Shown: positions 8,079 through 17,942, numbered from the stretch's first letter. The stretch is DNA of 64,000 nt from Thalassoglobus neptunius (GCF_007859735.1 NZ_SIHI01000015.1:23739-87738); one strand, 5' to 3'. Notes: generated from the letters alone by a model not told the origin. Made by a program: numbers and translations.

Positions 8079-9968
8079 CTATTGATCAGTGGTACTGGAA
8101 GATTCGGGCGAGTCGTCGTTCTTGGTCTCCGTCCCAGTTTCCGTGTTTGTGTCAGTGACCGAGTCGGTGTCTAAGTCAGTTGTTGTTGCAAGCTCTGATG
8201 GATCAGATTCCGGGGCGGCGGAATCATTCGCACTGATGTCATAGCATGCCACCTCGGTCGCGTTGCGAACAAACACTTTTCCCCGGGCCATCGCGAGCGG
8301 ATTCCAGGTTTTGATGTTTTCGGAAAGAACCTGCAGTTCGCCAAGGACAGTCAGCTCTTCAGGATTGGGGTCGACCAGAACGAGCTGTCCTTTTTCCGTG
8401 AGGATCACGAGCTTTCCGTTCGAGAGCAAAAGCTGGCCGTGGCCGTACTTTCCTCGAAGTCCGGTCCGGCCGCCTTTCCACTGTCGATCTCCGTTCTCCG
8501 GATCGATACAAGCCATGATTCCTTCGTCCAGCCCGTAGATGAAGCCATCGGTGAAGATCGGGCTGCTGAACTTGCAACGCATTCTCAGCGACGGTTTGTC
8601 CCAGACTTCTGAGAGGTTCCACTCGTCTCCGTTCTTCTCAATGTGAAGCATGACCGACCCTTTTCCGTAGCCGGCCGAAATCATGACGTGATCATTTTCG
8701 AAGACGAGCGGTTGCGCCACGTTGATATGATCGCCAGCCACGAACGGGTAAGACCAGTACTGTTCGCCGTTCTCAGGATTGTGGCCACGAAAAGCGGTTC
8801 CATCAAAGTTGAGGATCACCGTTTCGCCAGCCAGATCGGCAAGCATCGGTGAAGAGTAACCCGGGTGCGAGGTCCCATCGATTCCTTCGATCGCAGCAGC
8901 TCCGGTTCCGAATTCCTCGATTTCAGTATTGGGATCAGGCAGCGCCTTCCCATACCACGCGATCTCTCCGGTTTCGATGTCGTAGGCGACCAGTCCTCCT
9001 CCTTCGGGCATCACGCCGTCAGCATTCGTCACTCCACCAATGTTGGCGATGACTGTGTTTCCAAACACGAGCGGAGAAGACGTCATCGCCCAGATTGTGT
9101 TGGGGATCTGAAATTGTTGAAGAGTATGCACGTGCCAGATAGGGGCTCCGGTTTTCAGATCAAGCTTGAACAGATCTCCAAAACCGCCGAAGGCGTAAAC
9201 AGCACCCTCATGAATTGTCGGAGTTGAGCGCGGTCCCGGCCCACCCATTGCTTCGACAAAACTCGCGGGATACTGATGGACCCAGAACTCTCGACCGGTT
9301 TCCGTGTCGTAACAGACGACAGCTTCGTCCAGCCCACGCTGTTCCATTGTGATGAGTTGACGCCCGAGAATTGAGAAGGAGGAGTATCCGCCTCCGCAGG
9401 GATGTCTCCAAAGTTCTTCGGGAGGATTCGTTGACCAGTCGGTACGAAGTTCCGGACCGATGACAACGCCGTCTCGATGAACTCCTCGGTACTCAGGCAT
9501 GTCTGTTTCGCTCACCTCGGGAATCGTCAGTTCTGAGGCGTCAGCGGACTCTGCATTCGTGAGATGACTTGTCAGCCGTTCTTCTGCTGATTCGTCCCAG
9601 ACATGACTGAAACGCGGTTTCATGTCGCCGTCGAAATCGATGGAACGGATGGAGGCTACCCAGCCTGCGATGAGCGCCACGACAGGAACGCCGATGATCA
9701 ACATCGACTTTCGGGAGACGGGAGCGAACAGAAACCACCACCCGACAATGCAGATCGTTGACAGCACAATCTGCGCGAAGGTGATGAGATTCTTAATCGC
9801 GTCGCCGAACGAGGGTTCCCAGAACGTCCACATCCCGATTTGCATGACGCCAAAGACGGCCAGCATTCCGATCAGCAAGCGGTCCGCCCAGCGAGCCAGC
9901 ATCGATCGTGTCGGAGCCGGAGAATTGCTCGCGTCTGAAACTTCCGGAGTGTCAGTCTGCTCATTCAT
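8079..9968 (-). CDS. Membrane-anchored PQQ-like beta-propeller protein
   Basis: A 629-residue protein with a cytoplasmic N-terminus of about 25 residues, three probable transmembrane helices (around 31-50, 61-82 and 91-108), then a large extracytoplasmic domain. From about 170 on it has repeated beta-propeller blades with PQQ/BamB-type signatures such as VVCYDTETGREFWVHQYP, FKLDLKTGAPIWHV, VAYDIETGEIAWYG and CIDPENGDRQWKGG. The extreme C-terminus is Asp/Thr/Ser-rich and disordered. Blades of this kind either bind PQQ in quinoprotein dehydrogenases or act as protein scaffolds like BamB. No cytochrome domain is present, and I cannot tell which applies. Propeller proteins of this type are abundant in planctomycetes. 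It is transcribed alone; the ATG at 9968 has only a weak ribosome binding site. Confidence 0.8.
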   Translation of the reverse strand: MNEQTDTPEVSDASNSPAPTRSMLARWADRLLIGMLAVFGVMQIGMWTFWEPSFGDAIKNLITFAQIVLSTICIVGWWFLFAPVSRKSMLIIGVPVVALIAGWVASIRSIDFDGDMKPRFSHVWDESAEERLTSHLTNAESADASELTIPEVSETDMPEYRGVHRDGVVIGPELRTDWSTNPPEELWRHPCGGGYSSFSILGRQLITMEQRGLDEAVVCYDTETGREFWVHQYPASFVEAMGGPGPRSTPTIHEGAVYAFGGFGDLFKLDLKTGAPIWHVHTLQQFQIPNTIWAMTSSPLVFGNTVIANIGGVTNADGVMPEGGGLVAYDIETGEIAWYGKALPDPNTEIEEFGTGAAAIEGIDGTSHPGYSSPMLADLAGETVILNFDGTAFRGHNPENGEQYWSYPFVAGDHINVAQPLVFENDHVMISAGYGKGSVMLHIEKNGDEWNLSEVWDKPSLRMRCKFSSPIFTDGFIYGLDEGIMACIDPENGDRQWKGGRTGLRGKYGHGQLLLSNGKLVILTEKGQLVLVDPNPEELTVLGELQVLSENIKTWNPLAMARGKVFVRNATEVACYDISANDSAAPESDPSELATTTDLDTDSVTDTNTETGTETKNDDSPESSSTTDQ

Positions 9969-10259
9969 GAGTCAGCTCAATTTCAGGTTTGAAGTAATGA
10001 ATTCCGCGATGGGAAGAAACAAGATCGACGTTTGGATTCGATCGCCTCTTCCCATCCTTCGACGTCAACACGTTCGATCAGAATCGTTTCGTTTCGAATC
10101 ACGCAGGTTGGTCGTAGACCGTATGTTCAAGCGATGACAACACATCTCAGGAACATCACGCGACTCGGCACTTGATCACAGAAACGTCGAGATCAGCATC
10201 AAAGCATCGATGTGAGAAGCATCGCGCGGGACTCTCTTTTCGTCAAGCAGCAAAGTCCG

Positions 10260-11381
10260 TCAACCGGTCGTCCTCTCAAGAAAACTTCCCGGCAAGCGAC
10301 GAACGAGGCGTTTCATTTCGAGGACGGTAATTGTCGATAAAACTCGTGCAGTGGGCATTTGGGATTGGGCGAGCACCTGATCGATCGGAGTCGCGACCGT
10401 GTCGACAAGATTTAAGATCGCCCGTTCCTGTTCGTTAAGATTTAACTCACGAGGTGTGTGGATTTCCTGGTCGTGATCGGTTTTCAGAGGAGAACTGAGT
10501 GGAGCAAGCGATTCCAGAACGTCATCGAAATTGCGAACGAGTGTTGCACCGTCGCGGATGAGATTGTGGCATCCCAGACTCGCGGGCGTATCGATTCGTC
10601 CCGGAACAGCAAAGACTTCGCGGTTCTGCTCCATCGCATGCCGTGCGGTGTGAAGTGAACCGCTCTTCTCGCTCGCTTCGATGATAATAACGCCGAGGGA
10701 CATTCCCGCGATGATTCGGTTCCGTTGCGGAAACAGTCCACGTTGGGGTCCGCGATCCAATGGAGACTCAGAGACGAGCGCGCCTTGATCAACAATTCTG
10801 CTGGCAAGATCGACATGCTCGGGCGGATAAGTTTTCAGGAGGCCCGTCGCACACACGGCAATCGTGCGTCCACCCGCTTCGAGGGCACCAGTGTGGGCAG
10901 CTGCATCGATCCCTCGAGCCAATCCGCTGACCACAACGATTCCAGCACGCGCCAGTGCTCCGGCGAATCGATGTGCTTGGGTTCGTCCGTAATGGCTGCA
11001 ACTTCGAGAACCAACAATCGCCACAGCGAGACGATCTTCAGGGAGCAAATTGCGACGGATCGAAAGGACGGGTGGCGGATCACTCGTTTCTTTGAGCGAA
11101 GCAGGGTACTCCGATGAGGAACGCGGAACGATGCGAATTCCGTGCTGATGGGCTTTTTCGATTTCTTTACGTGCCTGTTCGAGACCGCTGTGTTTCGTAA
11201 TCTCTGCGGAGACTTTTGGCCCAATTCCAGCGACATTTAACAGCTCTGATCCGGGAGCATTGAAGATAGCCTCTGCCGATCCGAATCGTTGAAAGAGAAG
11301 TGACTGGAGTCGCGGGCCAAGCCCGGAAATCAGATTCAACTGAACGGCGGCGAGCGTCTCTCGGTCGTCTTCGGGTTGCAT
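10260..11381 (-). CDS. dprA: DNA-processing protein DprA (Smf family)
   Basis: A 373-residue protein that loads RecA on incoming single-stranded DNA during transformation. An N-terminal helix-hairpin-helix/SAM-like region (about 5-75, including LNVAGIGPKVSAEI) is followed by the DprA Rossmann fold. That fold carries VAIVGSRSCSHYG (around 119), VVSGLARGIDAAAHTGALEAGG, FPQRNRIIAGMSLGVIIIEASEKSGSLHTARHA and VFAVPGRIDTPASLGCHNLIRDGA. A C-terminal winged-helix-like domain (about 305-370) completes the usual three-domain form. The downstream neighbour on the same strand is truB's mirror position (truB lies upstream of nothing here but reads the same way, 37 bases beyond the dprA start), so they may share a transcript. 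No other competence genes are present. Confidence 0.95.
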   Translation of the reverse strand: MQPEDDRETLAAVQLNLISGLGPRLQSLLFQRFGSAEAIFNAPGSELLNVAGIGPKVSAEITKHSGLEQARKEIEKAHQHGIRIVPRSSSEYPASLKETSDPPPVLSIRRNLLPEDRLAVAIVGSRSCSHYGRTQAHRFAGALARAGIVVVSGLARGIDAAAHTGALEAGGRTIAVCATGLLKTYPPEHVDLASRIVDQGALVSESPLDRGPQRGLFPQRNRIIAGMSLGVIIIEASEKSGSLHTARHAMEQNREVFAVPGRIDTPASLGCHNLIRDGATLVRNFDDVLESLAPLSSPLKTDHDQEIHTPRELNLNEQERAILNLVDTVATPIDQVLAQSQMPTARVLSTITVLEMKRLVRRLPGSFLERTTG

Positions 11382-11418
11382 TGCCGATCCAGTTGAAGGC
11401 GGGGTTATCGGAGTTGGG

Positions 11419-12318
11419 TCAATTCACGGAAAACATCATCTTCGGGCGGAGCAACTCTTCGCGAACTTCAGCAATTCCGACGAGTTCCTCTTCTGCGTTG
11501 ACCACAGCAATCGGAGCAGATTCTGAAATTCCATGCAAAGCAGATGCATCGATTTCCAAATCGGTGACACGAATTTTCTGCCCGAAGATTAACCGCTGAA
11601 GTGTCTGTTGGTCGACGACCAATCGCGGCAAATGGGGGAGTGCAGCAAGTGGAGGGATGACGGCTGCTTCGAAATCTTCACGAGACAGGTGTTCCACGTC
11701 GACGGCCTGATCAACATGAAAAGGTCCCACGCTGGTCCGTTCCAGGCTACTCATGACAGCTTCGGTTCCCAGCTTCTTCGCGATGTCCCGACCGAGTGAT
11801 CGGACATATGTCCCCGTTCTGCATTCGAGCGTCAGTTCGAAAGACTTGTCGTCCAAGTCGGTCAATTCCAGTTTTTCAATCGTGACTGCCCGGGCTGGGA
11901 TTTCGATATCCTCGCCGCGCCGGGCTGCTTTGTAAGCACGTTCTCCGTTCACTTTGATAGCGGAGTACACAGGCGGAATTTGTTCGATCGTCCCGGTGAA
12001 CTCGGGAAGAATGGCTTCAATTTCTTCCCGGTTGGGAAGCCGGCTTCCGTCGAGATATTCGAGTTCTCCCTCAATGTCATCCGTGTTGCTTCGCACGCCC
12101 AACAGAAACCGTCCGCGGTACGATTTGTGATGTTGGTGAATGAGCGGCATCAGCCGGGTTGCAGGTCCGAGACAAACGACCAGAACACCCGTTGCCAAAG
12201 GATCTAATGTGCCAGCATGTCCGCATTTCACGCGGCGTCCGGCGAGACGGCTGACTCGATTCACAACATCCCGCGACGTCCAGTCGCTTGGTTTGTTGAG
12301 GTTCAAAACTCCGAACAT
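11419..12318 (-). CDS. truB: tRNA pseudouridine(55) synthase
   Basis: A 299-residue enzyme making pseudouridine 55 in the T-loop of tRNAs. The conserved start (FGVLNLNKPSDWTSRDVV) leads into the catalytic motif GHAGTLDPLATGVL with Asp39. YRGRFLLGVRSNTDDIEG and a C-terminal PUA-like region (about 215-299) follow. I chose ATG 12318 because TruB homology begins there and the mRNA reads AGGGAAG a few bases before it; the frame is open a further 13 codons upstream to 12357. The order truB then dprA on the minus strand, with a 37-base gap, suggests co-transcription. Confidence 0.95.
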   Translation of the reverse strand: MFGVLNLNKPSDWTSRDVVNRVSRLAGRRVKCGHAGTLDPLATGVLVVCLGPATRLMPLIHQHHKSYRGRFLLGVRSNTDDIEGELEYLDGSRLPNREEIEAILPEFTGTIEQIPPVYSAIKVNGERAYKAARRGEDIEIPARAVTIEKLELTDLDDKSFELTLECRTGTYVRSLGRDIAKKLGTEAVMSSLERTSVGPFHVDQAVDVEHLSREDFEAAVIPPLAALPHLPRLVVDQQTLQRLIFGQKIRVTDLEIDASALHGISESAPIAVVNAEEELVGIAEVREELLRPKMMFSVN

Positions 12319-12441
12319 AACTTCCCTGAAAGGTCTTTTCTTCAACGCAGAATTCAAATGAACCTCGAATGGCTCATTTTCGATGAGGGTCTTCGATTGG
12401 AGGCCTCGCGGATTCGCCGACGGCTCTCTGACTGATGGCTT

Positions 12442-13485
12442 CTATGGCTTCATTTGGGATGGTGAAACATTCAGCTCGTGGGGAAGACCGAAAAGATAGA
12501 AGGCTCGAGGCGTCGCGAGATCGATCAGCGACGAAACCGGATCGAATTCAACCTTCGGAAGTGAAGTTGTCGCGCCGAGTAGCGTTTCTGAGAGAGACAG
12601 GGGATGGCTGTAATTGACCACCTGATACGAGTCCAACCCAAGTTCCTTGGCGAGCAACTCTGTTGTATCGCTCTCGAACGAGATTTCGTCCACCAATCCG
12701 TTTTCGACAGCCTGATCGGCCGTGTAAACCTGACCGGTCGCGAGTTCGCGGATCTCTTCCATGTCCAGATTGCTGCGGTTCTCATCAATCACTGTCAAAA
12801 AGCGATCGAATGAGTCCTCGATGATCGCATCCCAGACGGCGCGTTCCTGTTCATCAAGATTCTTGAATGGGTTGAGCGAGTCTTTGAATGGGCCGGTAAC
12901 GAGCGATTCTGATTTGACGCCCACCTTCTCAGCAAGCTCTGTCGCGTTGTAACGAGGAATGATGACCCCAATCGAGCCGGTCCAGGTTGTCGGTTCCGCA
13001 TAGATCGGAGCTTCGGGACCGCCACTCATCGCGATGTAATAGCCTCCGGAAGCAGCGATTCCTTTCATCTGAACGTAGATCGGCTTCTTTTCAGAGAGCA
13101 ATTTGAGCTTGTGATAAATCTCGTGGCTGCCGGAGACGAGTCCGCCGGGGCTGTCGATGACGAGCAGCACGCCTTTCACGCTGTCATCTTCACGCACATG
13201 ATCGATCGTCTTTTTGATGCGTTCGGTGTACGGAGGCATGATCGTGAAACCGACCTGAATCCGAGCAATTTTGCTCTCGGCCAGACGGGTTCCTGCGTGA
13301 AACTTCTCCGTCGGTTGATCCGCGTCGACCGCGAATTCGGCAAATGATGCCATGAACCCCAGATTCATCAGCACGGAAAAACCGAGAGCGAGAAGAAGGA
13401 TGATCACCAGCCATCTTCGTCCGCGTTGCTGAATGATAATCGTGGGCATATTGGGGTCGCCATTGGTGAGAATTCGTTCGGACAT
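12442..13485 (-). CDS. sppA: Signal peptide peptidase SppA (S49 family)
   Basis: A 347-residue membrane serine protease that degrades released signal peptides. One transmembrane helix lies at about 25-46 (LVIILLLALGFSVLMNLGF), and the protease domain is extracytoplasmic. The Ser/Lys dyad is intact: Ser146 in GIAASGGYYIAMS and Lys201 in GPFKDSLNPF. The oxyanion segment IDSPGGLVSGS (110-120) is also present. The length matches the short, single-domain Bacillus-type enzyme rather than the 67-kDa E. coli type. An in-frame ATG at 13449 (MPTIIIQQRG) is an alternative start. The gene lies upstream of truB and reads the same way with a 123-base gap. Confidence 0.93.
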   Translation of the reverse strand: MSERILTNGDPNMPTIIIQQRGRRWLVIILLLALGFSVLMNLGFMASFAEFAVDADQPTEKFHAGTRLAESKIARIQVGFTIMPPYTERIKKTIDHVREDDSVKGVLLVIDSPGGLVSGSHEIYHKLKLLSEKKPIYVQMKGIAASGGYYIAMSGGPEAPIYAEPTTWTGSIGVIIPRYNATELAEKVGVKSESLVTGPFKDSLNPFKNLDEQERAVWDAIIEDSFDRFLTVIDENRSNLDMEEIRELATGQVYTADQAVENGLVDEISFESDTTELLAKELGLDSYQVVNYSHPLSLSETLLGATTSLPKVEFDPVSSLIDLATPRAFYLFGLPHELNVSPSQMKP

Positions 13486-13776
13486 GTCACTCTGCGGGGT
13501 TTTGGGAAAGTTTATGTGTCGTGAGGTGTGTAGGACTTCAAGTCATTGTTCGCGTCGAATCGTCTGGAATTGTCGTAACGTCGATGAAATCCCACTCGAC
13601 AGGAAGTCGATAGTTTTTTCGACGACCGGTTGTAGCGAATGTGATCATTCTGCATGTCGGGCGTCAAATGACCTTGCTCGTTCTAGTAGCGATTATCGGG
13701 AACGAGCAGGCGAACGGCAATCTCCAGATCGCCGTCATTCTTGCATCGACAGCACGAGTCTGAATCCGAGGACATT

Positions 13777-15858
13777 ATGAGTCGCTATCGCAAACTTGCT
13801 CTCGAGACCCGAGCACTTCTTCTTGCTTCTGCGACAGGAGCGGCATTGCTGGCCCCATCGTTGAGGACCTTTGCAGTGGATTCAGCAACTCCGGGACGGC
13901 TCAACACATACCAGTCCAGTACTGAAACTTCCGCTCCGAGTTCGTCGTTAGTACGCGAACGTCTGCAGAGTCTGTATGGACCGCAACAACAAATCCAGCA
14001 GACAGCTGGAGAGAACCGAGTGCAGCCAATTCCTGTGCAGGCTCCGAGACCGTTGGTGGCTCACAACGCTCAGCCGATTGCGCAAACTGCCGGAACTCGG
14101 GAGACGCCGAAGAAACGCAGCTTCTTTGATCGACTTGTGAGTCGTTTCAAAGGGGGCGGTCGCGTTCCGTCAGGTCCACCGCAGGACCCAGGCATGCGGT
14201 ATCCGAAAGTCTCGGACAGTTCTTCGCAGTACCGATCGACTCAGCCGCAGTCGCTCTCGCAACCTGCGACGACTCCTCCGCCAAGCATGGCCCCCATCGC
14301 CGAAACGACTCCTGGCACAACGCGACAACCTTTGAGTTTTCCGCGGCAATCCTCACCAAAGACTCCCGTCAAACCTTCCGGTTCGCCGACTGCGAATGTT
14401 CCGCGTCCATCAGGATTCATCCCACCGTTGCCGGGTGAAGAGTTCTCCAATGAGCTTACGATTACCAAACGCTCTTCCCAAACGACTGAGAAAAAGACAG
14501 CGGAAGTAAAAGTCGCTCAGAAGCCAGTCGATTCAAGAAGCCGCGCTTTCGAGGAGGTCATCGAGCAAGCTCCGGAAGTCTCCGAGTTCGAACAGCCAAT
14601 CGTTCGTGACGATTCGTCACTCCCGGTCCTGGATTTGGAAGCATTGCTTGCTGACGAGCAAAAAGTTGAAGCTCAGATGACCGTTCAGGTTCAGCCAGCG
14701 GCACCGGAAATCGACTTGCCAGCCCCGGATCAGGAACCGGCCGCCACATTCCCGATGGATGAGGAGCCCGTGGCTGCAACGCGTTCTCAATCGGAAGCTG
14801 TTGCGGACGTTCCAATGCCCGAGCTGAACGCCGATCTCTTCTTCCCCGGTGATGTCGAAGAGTCGACCGTCGAACAGGAACAAGAAGTTCTCGTTCCGGA
14901 ACCGGAGCAGGCGGAATTCCCTGAGCCAGAGATGAACCTGGGCACAACGGAAGTCGCAGGAGACTCCTTGGGATTCTTCTTCGAAGATGAAGTTCCTTCT
15001 CCATCGCCACAACTTGAACAATCACCGCAACAGCCTTCAGGCGAAGCTGCGGAATCGAACGAGTTCGACTGGGCTCAAAGCGATTCGGAAATCACGGAGG
15101 CCGAAGTCACTGAAGAGACAATGGAGGAACCGTACACAGGTTTGTCTTTGGAAGACGGGCTGTTTGTCGACCTTCCGCTCCCCGCACCGGCGGACGAAGA
15201 GGACTCCACAGAGTTGAAGGAAGAGCCGGGATTTGTCCGGTTGGATGAAGTTGAGGAACCGGAGGCCGAAGTTCCACCGCAACTCGAATTGCCACCTCTG
15301 TTTACAGCGGATGCGAAGCCAGAACAGCCGATTCTCAAGGAAGAACCGACTCGTGAGGAACAACAAGTTGTTGCACAATTGGAAGTCTCGGCTCCGCCGC
15401 TAACACCTTCCGCTCCAACATTGACACCTTCCGTCAAACCGACAATCACTCCAAAGCTTCAGCCGACTCCAAGATCGGAAGCACGAGACTCAAAGAAGCA
15501 GAAAGCGGACCTGATCAAGGAACGTGAACATCTCGCCGGACTGAAAGGGTTCTGTCCCGTCGCACTCCGCGACTCGCGAGAACTTCTCGATACCGACGAT
15601 CGATACTCTGCGATCTTCAACAACCGTGAGTACTCGTTCTCAACCCCGCATGCTTTGGAGAGTTTTCTGGCGAGCCCAGCCAAATATGCTCCAGCTTTAA
15701 GGGGAGCCGATGTGATTCACTACGCATTGACCGGTGAAGAAGAGGAAGGCAGCCTCGATCATGCTGTCTGGTACAAAGGTCGGCTTTATCTCTTCAACAG
15801 CGTGGAGACGATGGAAACCTTTGTCGCTGCACCAAGCAGCCATGCGACGAATTTGTAA
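13777..15858 (+). CDS. Secreted Pro/Glu-rich protein with C-terminal YHS-like domain
   Basis: A 693-residue protein with a signal peptide (about 1-34, hydrophobic core ALLLASATGAALLAP). A long low-complexity region follows, first Pro/Gln/Ser-rich (about 45-210), then strongly acidic and rich in Glu/Pro (about 215-560). The folded end (about 575-693) resembles the YHS module: GFCPVALRDSRELLDTDDRY, then FNNREYSFSTPHALESFLASPAKYAPAL. A second half-copy reads VWYKGRLYLFNSVETMETFVAAP. YHS domains are short, Cys-containing and associated with metal or copper handling. The metal link here is inference. ATG 13777 is chosen from the GAGG at 13768-13771 and the signal peptide; an in-frame TTG at 13741 is unlikely. 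No partner genes are evident. Confidence 0.75.
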   Translation: MSRYRKLALETRALLLASATGAALLAPSLRTFAVDSATPGRLNTYQSSTETSAPSSSLVRERLQSLYGPQQQIQQTAGENRVQPIPVQAPRPLVAHNAQPIAQTAGTRETPKKRSFFDRLVSRFKGGGRVPSGPPQDPGMRYPKVSDSSSQYRSTQPQSLSQPATTPPPSMAPIAETTPGTTRQPLSFPRQSSPKTPVKPSGSPTANVPRPSGFIPPLPGEEFSNELTITKRSSQTTEKKTAEVKVAQKPVDSRSRAFEEVIEQAPEVSEFEQPIVRDDSSLPVLDLEALLADEQKVEAQMTVQVQPAAPEIDLPAPDQEPAATFPMDEEPVAATRSQSEAVADVPMPELNADLFFPGDVEESTVEQEQEVLVPEPEQAEFPEPEMNLGTTEVAGDSLGFFFEDEVPSPSPQLEQSPQQPSGEAAESNEFDWAQSDSEITEAEVTEETMEEPYTGLSLEDGLFVDLPLPAPADEEDSTELKEEPGFVRLDEVEEPEAEVPPQLELPPLFTADAKPEQPILKEEPTREEQQVVAQLEVSAPPLTPSAPTLTPSVKPTITPKLQPTPRSEARDSKKQKADLIKEREHLAGLKGFCPVALRDSRELLDTDDRYSAIFNNREYSFSTPHALESFLASPAKYAPALRGADVIHYALTGEEEEGSLDHAVWYKGRLYLFNSVETMETFVAAPSSHATNL

Positions 15859-15938
15859 TCTCATCGACGAGCAATTCGGTCGATAAAGTGCTTATCCTGT
15901 GGTGCGTCCAGCAATTGTGCTGAATGACGCGAGACGCC

Positions 15939-15974
15939 AAAACCCCCGATCCACGCTTCGTGGTCGGGGGTTTT
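15939..15974. terminator. Bidirectional rho-independent terminator after the YHS-like gene
   Basis: The sequence AAAACCCCCGA-t-CCACG, loop CTT, CGTGG-TCGGGGGTTTT forms a stem of about 12 pairs with one bulged base, flanked by A4 and T4. It sits 80 bases after the stop codon at 15858. Confidence 0.85.
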
Positions 15975-16337
15975 CTCAATTCTACAGTGTTTATTTCCGC
16001 AGTGTTTGTTTCGGCTGTTCTTAATTGAACAGCATTCACTGTAGCGGCGTTCATTACGGCAGGGTGTTCAATGTCGTTGAGTGTTCAGCTCTTCAGGCAA
16101 CCTCGGGGGCAATCAACAATTAGCGATGCGCGATATTCGGCGACGCGCGATTCAGGCTGAGCAACAAGCGGCCGAACCGCGATTCATTTCAATCAGTCCG
16201 AATGTGTTCACGAGGTATTTTCAGAAGATTCCCAAAGTTTCGCGTGTCATCCGTGATAATTTCGGTCGGAATGACGGTTTTGCCTATACTGAGGCTCACA
16301 ACTGGAGTAGTGTCTTTCTATTCCTTTTCGAAAACAG

Positions 16338-16354
16338 GGGCGCGTTGCGCGCCC
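16338..16354 (+). promoter_or_regulatory. GC-rich hairpin in the ahcY leader
   Basis: GGGCGCG-TTG-CGCGCCC is a perfect 7-bp stem with a 3-base loop, 31 bases before the ahcY ATG and just upstream of its GAGGAG ribosome binding site (about 16374-16379). It does not match the SAH riboswitch consensus that I know. It could slow ribosome loading or stabilise the mRNA. Confidence 0.5.
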
Positions 16355-16385
16355 ATTATGACGGAAATCTTGAGGAGATTACTGA

Positions 16386-17714
16386 ATGTCGACGACCCAG
16401 ACCCTTCCGTACAAAGTCAAAAGTATGGACCTTGCGGCCCTTGGGCGAAAAGAAATCGAAATCGCCGAAGTCGAAATGCCAGGTTTGATGGCGCTTCGTA
16501 AGAAGTACGGCGAAAGCAAGCCGCTGAAGGGAGCCCGCATCGCCGGATGTCTCCACATGACCATCCAGACAGCTGTCCTTATGGAGACGCTGATCGAGTT
16601 GGGGGCGGAAGTTCGCTGGTCCAGCTGTAACATTTTCTCAACGCAAGATCACGCTGCTGCAGCGATGGCAGCTGCCGGAATTCCAACGTTCGCCTGGAAA
16701 GGTGAAACCGAAGAAGAATTCTGGTGGTGCATTGAGCAAACACTTTACTGGCCAGATGGTCAGCCACTGAACATGATTCTGGATGATGGTGGCGATCTCA
16801 CCGCTCTGGTCCACAACAAATACCCGGAACTTCTCGACGGCATCAACGGTCTGACAGAAGAAACAACGACCGGAATTAAAGAACTTCGCAAGCTGATCAA
16901 AGAAGGTCGCCTCGGCGTGCCTGCGATCAACGTGAATGATTCTGTGACGAAGAGCAAGTTCGACAACCTCTACGGATGTCGAGAATCTCTCGCCGACGGA
17001 ATCAAGCGAGCGACAGACGTCATGGTCGCTGGTAAGGCTGTCGTTGTCTGTGGTTATGGTGACGTCGGAAAAGGCTGTGCCGATGCCATGGACGGGCTGG
17101 GAGCTCGCGTCATCGTCACAGAAATCGATCCGATTTGTGCTCTTCAGGCAGCGATGGAAGGGTACCAGGTCACCACAATGGAAGAAGCAGCCAAGTTTGG
17201 CGATATCTTCGTGACCACCACCGGATGTAAAGATGTCATCCGCAGTGAGCACCTGGACGCGATGAAGCACAACGCCATCGTTTGCAACATCGGCCACTTC
17301 GATTCGGAAATTCAGATCGCTTACTTGAACGACAGTTCATCGATCGAAAAGATCACGATCAAAGAAGATTCGGACGTCGGTGGTCCTGTTCACAAATACG
17401 TCTATCCGGATGGCAAAGCATTGCTCGTTCTGGCAGAAGGACGACTTGTGAACCTCGGATGTGCGACCGGCCACCCATCATTCGTGATGTCCAACAGCTT
17501 CACGAATCAGGTGCTGGGACAGATCGAACTTTGGACCAAAGCAGATCAGTACGAAAAGCAATTGTACGTGCTGCCGAAAGAACTCGACGAAGAAGTCGCT
17601 CGATTGCACCTTGAGCAAATCGGCGTGAAGCTGACCACGCTCACCCAGGATCAGGCGGACTACCTCGGCGTTCCCGTCGAAGGACCATTCAAGCCAGAGC
17701 ATTATCGATACTAA
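16386..17714 (+). CDS. ahcY: Adenosylhomocysteinase (SAH hydrolase)
   Basis: A 442-residue NAD-dependent enzyme that splits S-adenosylhomocysteine into adenosine and homocysteine, relieving product inhibition of methyltransferases. Recognisable segments: [21 protein letters not shown], the catalytic-site segment [34 protein letters not shown], the Rossmann motif [15 protein letters not shown] (about 220-234), [16 protein letters not shown], and the C-terminal HYRY that reaches into the neighbouring subunit's NAD site. The length fits the bacterial form with the roughly 40-residue insertion absent or short. GAGGAG lies 6 bases before the ATG. It is monocistronic, bounded by terminators. Confidence 0.98.
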   Translation: MSTTQTLPYKVKSMDLAALGRKEIEIAEVEMPGLMALRKKYGESKPLKGARIAGCLHMTIQTAVLMETLIELGAEVRWSSCNIFSTQDHAAAAMAAAGIPTFAWKGETEEEFWWCIEQTLYWPDGQPLNMILDDGGDLTALVHNKYPELLDGINGLTEETTTGIKELRKLIKEGRLGVPAINVNDSVTKSKFDNLYGCRESLADGIKRATDVMVAGKAVVVCGYGDVGKGCADAMDGLGARVIVTEIDPICALQAAMEGYQVTTMEEAAKFGDIFVTTTGCKDVIRSEHLDAMKHNAIVCNIGHFDSEIQIAYLNDSSSIEKITIKEDSDVGGPVHKYVYPDGKALLVLAEGRLVNLGCATGHPSFVMSNSFTNQVLGQIELWTKADQYEKQLYVLPKELDEEVARLHLEQIGVKLTTLTQDQADYLGVPVEGPFKPEHYRY

Positions 17715-17813
17715 GGTATTTTTTGAATTGGTTGGCACTCACTCGCACGAGCAAACTCAGCCTTTGGCCTGATGAAAAATTCAAGCGAGTGCTCGAGATC
17801 AATCAACGACTAG

Positions 17814-17850
17814 GAAGCGGCCTCTCATCAGGGAGGTCGCTTCTTTTTTT
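17814..17850 (+). terminator. Rho-independent terminator after ahcY
   Basis: GAAGCG-g-CCTC, loop of about 7 bases, then GGAGG-t-CGCTTC and a run of seven T. The imperfect 10-11 bp stem lies 100 bases after the ahcY stop. Confidence 0.8.
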
Positions 17851-17942
17851 GTGTATTGCGCGCTGTGATCGAGTTTCGCGCGGTGATGCGTTCAACAGCG
17901 AGGAAGGAATGCTATAGCGCGAAACGAAGTGCGCGAGAGAAG

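Larger units (their letters stand above)
15859..16385. other. Intergenic region with terminator, degenerate short repeats and ahcY leader
   Basis: After the terminator, 15994-16090 is full of imperfect GTGTT(C/T)A / CAGTGTTT elements on both strands, roughly every 13-17 bases. This looks like a degenerate repeat patch. Further on, TATACT at 16285-16290 could be a -10 for ahcY, with a poor TTCGGT 18 bases before it. I see no protein-coding sequence. Confidence 0.45.

Noticed and set aside
16291..16385. SAH riboswitch before ahcY
   Set aside because: The conserved core of the known aptamer is not present; only a simple hairpin is seen.
16081..16488. 135-codon plus-strand frame overlapping the ahcY start
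   Set aside because: It overlaps the ribosome binding site and N-terminus of ahcY in another frame; composition is non-coding.
17723..17917. 64-codon plus-strand frame after ahcY
   Set aside because: It spans the ahcY terminator and has no ribosome binding site.
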